Assembly (NCBI GenBank): GCA_030610725.1
Contig: JAUWRE010000074.1
Coordinates: forward strand, 1 to 6,036
Direction: 5' to 3'
Origin: Candidatus Aerophobota bacterium
GTDB taxonomy: Bacteria > Aerophobota > Aerophobia > Aerophobales > AE-B3A
Length of the DNA: 6,036 nucleotides
Positions 1 through 5,061 of this stretch are shown here, piece after piece (position 1 is the stretch's first letter; every line of letters starts with the position of its first letter). The notes beneath the pieces were generated by a model that saw only the letters and a program-made list of their open reading frames with translations, was not told the DNA's origin and made no database searches. The translations under genes and the position numbers were made by a program.

Positions 1-273
1 TTCTCTTTCTCTTCTTTTTAACTCTTCCTTGGCTCCTTTAATGGTTAATTTCTTTTTATATAATAAGCTCTTTATCCAGAGAATTAACTCAACATCTTTT
101 TTTTGATAACGTCTATGACCACCTCGAGTCCTTTGGGGATGAAGCTGTTTAAATTGACTTTCCCAAAAACGCAGGATATAAGAAGGGAGTTCAGTTACTT
201 CGCTTACTTTTTGTACGGAAAAGTATCTATCTGGAATATCTTCCTGTTGGCCCTCTTTCTTTTTCTTATACAA
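1..273 (-). CDS. MerR-family transcriptional regulator, N-terminal part (3' end outside window)
   Basis: The 91 visible codons encode a MerR-type winged helix-turn-helix DNA-binding domain. From the proposed TTG start, residues 17-38 form the first helices and end in the family signature LRFWE (34-38). Residues 46-56 (PQRTRGGHRRY) are the wing, and DVELILWIKSLLY (60-72) followed by LTIKGAKEEL (76-85) is the usual second helical pair. Proteins of this family bind promoter DNA as dimers and usually carry a C-terminal effector or dimerisation region. That region lies outside the window, so the signal sensed is unknown. An in-frame stop at 283-285 bounds the frame. No ATG or GTG lies between it and the domain, so TTG at 271-273 is the best start, with no clear Shine-Dalgarno sequence. 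It lies downstream of the HU gene in the same direction. From memory, MerR-like genes often follow ihfA or hup in other bacteria. Family assignment is firm; start and target are inferred. Confidence 0.88.
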   Translation of the reverse strand, partial: MYKKKKEGQQEDIPDRYFSVQKVSEVTELPSYILRFWESQFKQLHPQRTRGGHRRYQKKDVELILWIKSLLYKKKLTIKGAKEELKRRERE

Positions 274-304
274 AGAATTTATTCAACTGATTGTAGAATT
301 TTTG

Positions 305-338
305 TAATGGGGAACACACTCAAGTGTGTTCCCCATTA
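305..338. repeat. Perfect 16-bp inverted repeat between hup and the MerR gene
   Basis: The arms TAATGGGGAACACACT (305-320) and AGTGTGTTCCCCATTA (323-338) are exact reverse complements separated by CA. In RNA from the minus strand this gives a strong hairpin of about 15 bp with a four-base loop, starting 28 nt after the HU stop codon. The position suits a transcript-end hairpin for hup. However, the minus-strand bases after it (ACAAAAATTCTAC) are not a T-run, so it is not a textbook intrinsic terminator in that direction. Reading the plus strand, a T-rich stretch does follow (about 339-352), but no plus-strand gene precedes it. Other possibilities are an mRNA-stabilising 3' hairpin, or a dimeric operator for the MerR gene, which begins 32 bp further on. 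Confidence 0.7.
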
Positions 339-366
339 TCTTCCCTTTTTTCAAAAAAAGATTTCT

Positions 367-639
367 CTAAGCTACTGCTTCTTTCAAGTTCTTCCCTGGC
401 TCAAACTTAGGAACTTTCTTAGCCGGGATCTGAATTTTCCCACCAGTTTGAGGATTTCTTCCTTGTCGAGCTTTCCTTTGCCTTACCTTAAAGCTCCCGA
501 ACCCAACCAGAGTTACTTTTTCGCCGCTAGCCAAAGAATCAGCGATAACTGAGGTTATTGAATCTATTGTCTGCCTGCATGCTCTTTTTGTCAACCCTGT
601 CTGACTAGCTACTTCTTCTACCAATTCTGCCTTGTTCAT
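367..639 (-). CDS. hup: HU-type nucleoid DNA-binding protein
   Basis: This is a complete 90-residue member of the HU/IHF family, the typical length. These small dimeric proteins bend and compact DNA and assist replication, repair and transcription. The N-terminal helical dimerisation part covers residues 1-42. It is followed by the conserved GFGSF turn (46-50) and the DNA-gripping arm with RNPQTG (61-66). Pro63 in that arm is the residue that intercalates at DNA kinks in the family. The C-terminal segment PAKKVPKFEPGKNLKEAV is typical of HU. The ATG at 637-639 has a strong Shine-Dalgarno sequence just upstream, suggesting high expression. The gene is single-copy here and near neither pheT nor rpsA-type IHF partners, so I read it as homodimeric HU. 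An IHF subunit cannot be fully excluded by sequence alone. Upstream lies plsY at 50 nt; downstream are the inverted repeat and the MerR gene. Confidence 0.96.
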   Translation of the reverse strand: MNKAELVEEVASQTGLTKRACRQTIDSITSVIADSLASGEKVTLVGFGSFKVRQRKARQGRNPQTGGKIQIPAKKVPKFEPGKNLKEAVA

Positions 640-644
640 CCTTT

Positions 645-652
645 CCCTCCTT
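645..652 (-). promoter_or_regulatory. Strong Shine-Dalgarno sequence for hup
   Basis: Read on the minus strand this is AAGGAGGG, ending 5 nt before the ATG at 637-639. It is the best ribosome binding site in the window and fixes the HU start. The contrast with the weak or absent sites of the upstream genes fits HU being translated independently and abundantly. Confidence 0.85.
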
Positions 653-689
653 TATGGATAATATTTAAGCTCCCTTTAAGGGCCTCTCT

Positions 690-1310
690 TCAGGCTTTGA
701 CTTTTTCTCCAATCTTGCTCTCTTTGCTTCTCAGAAGCCTTTGTATATTATTTCTGTGTTTGAACAAAATAAAAAGGGCTGCTACTATACTCAAAGAAAA
801 GTAAAGTCGAGCATTATTTCCCAGCCAGAAGACAAAGAAAGGGAGACTTCCTGCAGCCACTATTGAACCTAGGGACACATAGCGAGTAAAAGCTATAATC
901 CCTACCATAACGAGCAGGGATAAAAGAAAAGGGATAGGGGTAAGCGCCAAGAAGACGCCCGCTGTTACAGCTACTCCTTTTCCTCCTTTGAATTTTAGAA
1001 ATATAGGCCAATTATGTCCAACTATAGATGCTAATCCGCCTATTCCACCCATTACTTGGTAGTCAATTCCCATGAGCTGCGCAAAGAAAAATCCTAAATA
1101 AACAGAGACTATTCCTTTAGTTATATCTATAATCAATACTATGAGAGCCGGAAATGTTCCTATAGCACGCAAAACATTGGTAAATCCTATGTTCCCGCTG
1201 CCAAAATCTCTTATGTCTATTCCTTTAAAAGCTTTTCCTATAAGGTAGCCGGAAGGAACAGAACCCAATAGATAGCAGGCTATTAGTACTAAAAATATAA
1301 ATATAATCAT
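690..1310 (-). CDS. plsY: Acyl-phosphate:glycerol-3-phosphate acyltransferase PlsY
   Basis: This integral membrane enzyme moves an acyl chain from acyl-phosphate (made by PlsX) to the sn-1 position of glycerol-3-phosphate, giving lysophosphatidic acid, the first committed phospholipid step. Its 206 residues match the family. Hydrophobic segments lie at about 1-25, 52-80, 84-104, 115-140 and 145-183. The family motifs are present: GSVPSGYLIGK (16-26), GSGNIGFTNVLR (37-48, usually GSGNPGATNVLR), GHNWPIFLKFKGGKGVA (98-114) and HRNNIQRLL (185-193). The start ATG at 1308-1310 lies 3 nt after the rpsA stop codon and lacks a clear ribosome binding site, so translation is probably coupled to rpsA. 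PlsC, which uses its product, is encoded three genes upstream. The Phe at position 43 in the first cytoplasmic motif is less usual, but the overall assignment is secure. Confidence 0.96.
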   Translation of the reverse strand: MIIFIFLVLIACYLLGSVPSGYLIGKAFKGIDIRDFGSGNIGFTNVLRAIGTFPALIVLIIDITKGIVSVYLGFFFAQLMGIDYQVMGGIGGLASIVGHNWPIFLKFKGGKGVAVTAGVFLALTPIPFLLSLLVMVGIIAFTRYVSLGSIVAAGSLPFFVFWLGNNARLYFSLSIVAALFILFKHRNNIQRLLRSKESKIGEKVKA

Positions 1311-1313
1311 ATT

Positions 1314-2870
1314 TCAAAAGCTTTTTCTCAATTTCTCTTTTGTTTCTTCCCCAATGAAATCTCCTATTACAATTCCATCTCTTTCCGAAGAGGGGAGAAT
1401 GGTAATACTGCCTTTTTTCTTTCTAGGCGGCGTTCTTTTTCCTCCTCTCCTTACTTCTTCTTCTTTTGTTTTTTTTCTTTTTGTTTGCATCAGCCTGCGA
1501 ACACTAAGTCTAATTCGACGCTTCTCTCTATCAATTTCTACGATTTGTGCTTCTATCTTATCCCCTACTAAAGCAATCTTTTCTGGATGGGAGACATACT
1601 GCTCGTCCAATTCCGAGACATGGATCATTCCATCTATGCCCGGTGCTAAATTAACAAAGACACCAAAATTAGTTACCTGCTGGACTTTACCTGAAATCAT
1701 ATCTCCTACTTTATGTTCCTGTATGAGTTCTTTCCAGGGTTCAGGCTTTGTCTGCTTTAAACCCAGAGAAATTTTTCTTTTTTTTGTATCAATATTTAAT
1801 ACTTTGACTTCCACTTCCCTTTCTTCTCCCAATATTTCTTTGGGGTGCTCTACTCGTTTATCCCAAGAAAGATCGGAAATGTGAACTAATCCTTCCAGTT
1901 CTTTTTCTATTTCTACAAAAGCGCCAAAGTCGGTAAGATGAGTAACTCTTCCTGAAACTATGCAGCCTATCTCATATTTCTTTTCTACTTCTTTCCAGGG
2001 ATCAGGTCTTGTCTGCTTTAAACCCAGGGAAATTTTTCCTTTTTCTTTGTCAAGTTTTAACACCTTTAGTTTTAGTTTGTCCCCTCTAGAAATGAGATAT
2101 CCAGGATCTTTTATCCATCCCCAGGAAAGGTTTTCTGGATAGACCAGTCCATCAATTCCCCCCAAATCTACAAAGATTCCAAACTTGGTTATGGAATTTA
2201 CCTTTCCGGTGACAATTTGATCTTCTTCCAGGCTGTCTAGTATCTTTTTTCTTCTTTCTTCTTTTTCTTCTAAAAGTAAAATCTTTCGAGAAAGAACTAT
2301 ATTTCTTGACTTTTTGTTCAATTCGATCACTCTAACGCTGATCTTTTCTCCTATAAATTTTTTAGGGTTCTCTCTTCTTGTTAAGCTTATATGGGAAGCG
2401 GGAAGGAAGGCGTCCAGTGAGTCTAGTCTGGTTAGGAATCCTCCTTTTACCATCTTTTCTACCCGCACTACTACAGGCTTACTATATTTGAATGCTTCTT
2501 CGAATTTTGTCCACTCCAAACGGAAATCGGCCTCTTTCTTGGACAACAAAATATGATTTCCCTGACTTTTTGGCAATACGTATACTTTCAGCGTTTTTCC
2601 TAATGGAAGAGCCTCTTCTTTTTTCCCGTTAAATTCTTCCCAGGGCATAAAGCCCTCCGATTTTGCTCCTATATCGAGCAAAATCCCTTCTTTGGTAATT
2701 TGTACCACTTTAACTTCTATTATTTCTCCTCTTTTAGGAAAGGACAGGTTCTTACATTTCTGGATTATTTCAGCAAATTCCTCTGCTTCTTTCTCTTCCT
2801 CCCTTTCTTTCTCTCTTATTACTCCATCGGCGGCTTTGTCCAGAAGCCTTTCTTCTTTTGATTTAGACAC
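1314..2870 (-). CDS. rpsA: 30S ribosomal protein S1, five S1 RNA-binding domains
   Basis: The 518-residue protein has five tandem S1 (OB-fold) domains at about 46-112, 131-195, 216-284, 300-372 and 386-457. S1 binds mRNA and helps load it onto the 30S subunit. Domains 1 and 2 resemble the ribosome-binding N-terminal pair: domain 1 has GAKSEGFMPWEEF (68-80) and domain 2 has KGGFLTRLDSLDAFLPASH (142-160). Domains 3-5 carry the classical pattern, such as TDFGAFVEI (313-321) and GLVHISDLSW (327-336), ending in SLGLKQT...PW units. E. coli S1 has six domains, so this is a shorter form. A highly charged Glu/Lys segment (about 17-35) precedes domain 1, and a basic tail (about 460-487) follows domain 5. 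The start is GTG at 2868-2870. An in-frame TAA two codons upstream excludes a longer version, and a run of six G (2877-2882) sits 6 nt before it. The gene follows ispH by 50 nt and precedes plsY by 3 nt. Confidence 0.94.
   Translation of the reverse strand: MSKSKEERLLDKAADGVIREKEREEEKEAEEFAEIIQKCKNLSFPKRGEIIEVKVVQITKEGILLDIGAKSEGFMPWEEFNGKKEEALPLGKTLKVYVLPKSQGNHILLSKKEADFRLEWTKFEEAFKYSKPVVVRVEKMVKGGFLTRLDSLDAFLPASHISLTRRENPKKFIGEKISVRVIELNKKSRNIVLSRKILLLEEKEERRKKILDSLEEDQIVTGKVNSITKFGIFVDLGGIDGLVYPENLSWGWIKDPGYLISRGDKLKLKVLKLDKEKGKISLGLKQTRPDPWKEVEKKYEIGCIVSGRVTHLTDFGAFVEIEKELEGLVHISDLSWDKRVEHPKEILGEEREVEVKVLNIDTKKRKISLGLKQTKPEPWKELIQEHKVGDMISGKVQQVTNFGVFVNLAPGIDGMIHVSELDEQYVSHPEKIALVGDKIEAQIVEIDREKRRIRLSVRRLMQTKRKKTKEEEVRRGGKRTPPRKKKGSITILPSSERDGIVIGDFIGEETKEKLRKSF
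1728..1777. repeat. Direct repeat copy A inside rpsA
   Basis: This 50-nt stretch matches 1989-2038 at 46 of 50 positions, with the copies 261 nt (87 codons) apart. It encodes the junction where one S1 domain ends and the next begins (SLGLKQTKPEPWKEL, residues 368-382). The spacing equals one S1-domain unit, so it reflects tandem domain duplication or conversion, not a mobile repeat. Confidence 0.8.
1989..2038. repeat. Direct repeat copy B inside rpsA
   Basis: This is the partner of 1728-1777, with four mismatches over 50 nt. It encodes SLGLKQTRPDPWKEV (residues 281-295), the linker between S1 domains 3 and 4. The DNA identity here is much higher than over the rest of the neighbouring domains. 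Confidence 0.8.
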
Positions 2871-2919
2871 TCTTTACCCCCCACTTCTTTTTGTATAATG
2901 GTTGCTTTTTATGTCTCAT
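2863..2919 (-). CDS. Possible 18-codon leader reading frame before rpsA (unproven)
   Basis: An ATG lies 1 nt after the ispH stop codon and opens a frame for 18 residues, MRHKKQPLYKKKWGVKSV. Its TAA stop lies inside the first codons of rpsA, so it overlaps the rpsA GTG start by 8 nt. The peptide is strongly basic (six Lys, one Arg, one His). No convincing Shine-Dalgarno sequence precedes its ATG, and a frame this short can arise by chance in an AT-rich gap. If translated, termination here would deliver ribosomes to the weak GTG start of rpsA. I recognise no family. Confidence 0.2.
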   Translation of the reverse strand: MRHKKQPLYKKKWGVKSV

Positions 2920-2920
2920 T

Positions 2921-3757
2921 TTAATTGATTAAGGAAAGCTTGTTCTTTATTTTTTCTATTGTCTCCATGGGGGTAGATGTGCCTCCAGTAAGAGCAATTC
3001 TTTTTATTCCTTTTAGTTCTTCTATGTCTAGGTCTTTTTCCTTCTCTATGAAATAGGTCTTTGCTCCTGATGAACGACATAGTTTAACTAATTGGCGGGT
3101 ATTAGAGCTGTTATATCCTCCTATTACTATTACTGCTTCAGTTTTCTCGGCTAACTTCAAAATACCTTCCTGGCGTTCTCTTATTATTCTACATATAGTA
3201 TTGAATGCTCTGCACTCTTTCCCTTTTCTTATTAGATTCTTCACAATATTGCTAAAATTGTCAAGGCTTTCTGTGGTTTGAGCGATTATTCCCATTTTTC
3301 TTACAGAAGGGAGCTTTTCTGCTTCCCGTTCGTTCTTGACTACACAAACCTTTCCATTTTTTACACTTGCCATTAACCCCTTTACCTCAGGATGAGTATG
3401 GCTTCCTACAATAACTACTAGATAAGACTTCTGGGAAAGATATTTTACTATATTTTGCACCTCTACCACATGAGGACAAGTAGCGTCCAGCACTCTTATT
3501 TTTCTTTTTTTTGCTTCCTCTATTAGAGAAGGGTCTACACCGTGGGACCTAATAACCAACGTTCCTTCCTTAATTTGAGATAAGTTCTCTATAGACTCGA
3601 TTCCCTTTCTTTCTAAATCTTCCACTACTTGAGAATTATGAATCAAATCACCCAGAGTATAGATTTTTCCATTTCTTTTGATCTCGTTGAGAACTAATTT
3701 TAGAGCTCTTTTCACCCCAAAGCAAAACCCAATTTCCTGAGGAAGAAAAACTTGCAT
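2921..3757 (-). CDS. ispH: 4-hydroxy-3-methylbut-2-enyl diphosphate reductase (IspH/LytB)
   Basis: IspH is the cytoplasmic iron-sulfur enzyme that performs the last MEP-pathway step, reducing HMBPP to IPP and DMAPP. The 278-residue length is typical of stand-alone IspH. The three cluster cysteines are Cys12 (GFCFGVKRA), Cys94 (DATCPHV) and Cys189 (NTICR). Substrate-site residues are recognisable: His40 (DLIHN), His72 (RSHGV), His122 and Glu124 (HPEV), Thr161-Thr162 (QTT) and NSSNT (216-220), plus a C-terminal TGGTSTP (257-263). The last differs from the usual TAGASTP, and the stretch after Cys189 reads RIIRERQ where many homologues have Ala-Thr after the first residue. Its ATG shares one base with the plsC stop codon (TGATG), and GAGAGGG lies 9 nt upstream. 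S1 domains follow as a separate gene; in some Firmicutes the two are fused. Confidence 0.96.
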   Translation of the reverse strand: MQVFLPQEIGFCFGVKRALKLVLNEIKRNGKIYTLGDLIHNSQVVEDLERKGIESIENLSQIKEGTLVIRSHGVDPSLIEEAKKRKIRVLDATCPHVVEVQNIVKYLSQKSYLVVIVGSHTHPEVKGLMASVKNGKVCVVKNEREAEKLPSVRKMGIIAQTTESLDNFSNIVKNLIRKGKECRAFNTICRIIRERQEGILKLAEKTEAVIVIGGYNSSNTRQLVKLCRSSGAKTYFIEKEKDLDIEELKGIKRIALTGGTSTPMETIEKIKNKLSLIN

Positions 3758-4389
3758 CAGTTCAATCCCTCTCTATGCAGAAGTCTCATCTTTTCTTCTA
3801 ACTCATTCTGAAGTTCATCTACATCTTTTTTGGTTATTTCTCTATTAGAAGCTATATTCTTTTTTAAAGGCTTTCCTGCTCGTGCCCTTATCCTGGCCAA
3901 CCTTATCAGTTTTTTTCCCCTGGGTAAAACCTTTCCTGTTCCCCAAACAATTATAGGAATAACGGGCACATCAGCCTTTAAAGCTATTCTAGCTATTCCT
4001 GCATGGAGCTGCCCGATTGTTCCATCTATACTTCTGGTTCCTTCTGGGAAAAGAACAACAACTTCTCTCTTCTGTAAAAGTTTCAGAATTTTCTTATAGG
4101 TTGTTCTATCTATCCTCTCTCTCTTTATTGGAAAAGCTCCTAATTTCACTATCATCCAGCCAAAAAAGAAATTTTCAAAGAGCTCTTCTTTAGCCATGAA
4201 GTTCACCCTGCGGGGAACAAGAATACCTAAAACAATAGGATCAAGATAACTGAGGTGATTAGAAGCAAGAATCGCCCCTCCCCCATAGGGAATGTTTTCT
4301 TTTCCTTTAATTTCTATAGCAAAGAAAACCTTAAAAACTACTATTGCCAATCCTCGCAGGATAGAATACCAGAAGGGAGTACCCTTCAT
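3757..4389 (-). CDS. plsC: 1-acyl-sn-glycerol-3-phosphate acyltransferase (PlsC/LPLAT family)
   Basis: PlsC acylates the sn-2 position of lysophosphatidic acid to make phosphatidic acid, the precursor of all bacterial glycerophospholipids. The 210-residue protein has the four acyltransferase blocks. NHLSYLDP (44-51) supplies the catalytic His45-x4-Asp50 pair. GAFPIKRER (84-92) contains the glycerophosphate-binding Arg, FPEGTRS (114-120) is block III, and VPVIPIIVWGT (141-151) is block IV. A hydrophobic N-terminal stretch (about 7-27) probably anchors it to the inner face of the membrane. The ATG at 4387-4389 overlaps the cmk stop codon as ATGA and has no clear Shine-Dalgarno sequence, so it is likely translationally coupled to cmk. 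A 1-nt overlap joins it to ispH downstream. PlsY, which acts one step earlier, lies in the same run of genes. Related acyltransferases with other acceptors exist, but context favours PlsC. Confidence 0.93.
   Translation of the reverse strand: MKGTPFWYSILRGLAIVVFKVFFAIEIKGKENIPYGGGAILASNHLSYLDPIVLGILVPRRVNFMAKEELFENFFFGWMIVKLGAFPIKRERIDRTTYKKILKLLQKREVVVLFPEGTRSIDGTIGQLHAGIARIALKADVPVIPIIVWGTGKVLPRGKKLIRLARIRARAGKPLKKNIASNREITKKDVDELQNELEEKMRLLHREGLN
3767..3773 (-). promoter_or_regulatory. Shine-Dalgarno sequence for ispH, inside the plsC 3' end
   Basis: The minus strand reads GAGAGGG, 9 nt before the ispH ATG (3755-3757). It lies within the last codons of plsC and supports the TGATG start-stop overlap as the true ispH start. 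Confidence 0.6.
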
Positions 4390-5054
4390 CGGACCAGTTT
4401 TCTTTTCAATATATCTAATATTTTATTTGTTGTCTGAGAAATATTCAGATGAGTGTTATCTATAACTATTGCCTTTTGAGAAATTTTTAAAGGGGATATT
4501 TTTCTTTGGCTGTCTATTCTATCTCGGCTGGTAAGCCCGGCGGCTATTTCTTTCTTGTCATAAGAGAGATTTTTCTCTTTTTCTTCCATCCAGCGTCTTC
4601 TTGTCCTTTCTCCTAAGGAAGCTTTCAGGAAAATTTTTAGCTCCGCCTCAGGGAAGACTACAGTGGTCATATCCCTACCTTCGGCTACTATACCACCTTT
4701 TTTGCCTATTTGCTTTTGCTGAGCAACCAGTACTTCTCGTACTTCTTTTACACTAGAAACCAAAGAAACATATCTATTTACCTCGGAAGAACGAAGGAAA
4801 GAAGTTATATCCTGCTTATCCAGGTAGACCTTATTTTCCAGGTTAGGTCCTGGCTTCAACTGAATTTGTGTATTCTTAGCTAGCTCAGAAAGAGCTTTTT
4901 TACTCTTGATATCTACTTTATCTCTTAAAGCCTTCCATGTCAAGGCTCTATACATTGCTCCCGTATCTATATATAGGTAGCCCAATTTTTTTGCTAGAAA
5001 ACGGGCAGTAGTGCTTTTTCCTGCCGCTGCTGGGCCATCAATGGCTATAGTCAT
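4386..5054 (-). CDS. cmk: Cytidylate (CMP/dCMP) kinase
   Basis: Cmk phosphorylates CMP and dCMP with ATP, recycling CMP released by RNA turnover and phospholipid synthesis. From ATG at 5052-5054 the protein has 222 residues, the normal size. It shows the P-loop GPAAAGKST (7-15), the CMP-site motif IDTGAMYRA (29-37), the inserted NMP-binding region with VSLVSSVKEVR (96-106), AEGRDMTTVVFPEA (124-137) and RDRIDSQRKISPL (177-189), which contacts the nucleotide in the family. The usual EGRDxGT reads EGRDMTT here, with Thr at 130. The frame is open further upstream to a TTG at 5126 inside hisC. I reject that start because the P-loop normally sits within the first ten residues and because AGGA lies just before the chosen ATG. 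It follows the hisC stop by 7 nt and overlaps plsC by 4 nt. Confidence 0.95.
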   Translation of the reverse strand: MTIAIDGPAAAGKSTTARFLAKKLGYLYIDTGAMYRALTWKALRDKVDIKSKKALSELAKNTQIQLKPGPNLENKVYLDKQDITSFLRSSEVNRYVSLVSSVKEVREVLVAQQKQIGKKGGIVAEGRDMTTVVFPEAELKIFLKASLGERTRRRWMEEKEKNLSYDKKEIAAGLTSRDRIDSQRKISPLKISQKAIVIDNTHLNISQTTNKILDILKRKLVR

Positions 5055-5061
5055 CTTCCTA
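5055..5061 (-). promoter_or_regulatory. Ribosome binding site in the hisC-cmk gap
   Basis: The whole 7-nt gap reads TAGGAAG on the minus strand, immediately after the hisC TGA and directly before the cmk ATG. AGGA is a recognisable though closely spaced Shine-Dalgarno core. It supports ATG 5052-5054 as the cmk start, probably helped by coupling to hisC termination. Confidence 0.5.

Noticed and set aside
103..552. Plus-strand open frame of 149 codons
   Set aside because: It runs antisense across the well-supported HU and MerR genes, has no family motifs, and its translation is the Phe/Leu/Ser-rich type expected opposite Lys/Glu-rich genes.
671..681. Small CCCTT/AAGGG inverted repeat between plsY and hup
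   Set aside because: Only five pairs with a one-base centre and no T-run, too weak to call a terminator.
655..700. Possible hup promoter with a TATTAT-like -10 box
   Set aside because: No acceptable -35 hexamer lies at the right distance, and TATTAT-like strings are common in AT-rich gaps. A separate hup promoter is plausible but not shown.
814..1011. Minus-strand 65-codon frame inside plsY
   Set aside because: It overlaps the intact plsY frame and has no motif of its own.
1354..2898. Four plus-strand open frames opposite rpsA
   Set aside because: They mirror the S1 reading frame. Two share a near-identical stretch only because rpsA contains a direct repeat.
3830..4437. Two plus-strand open frames opposite plsC and the end of cmk
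   Set aside because: They are antisense to genes with complete catalytic motifs and lack ribosome binding sites or recognisable domains.
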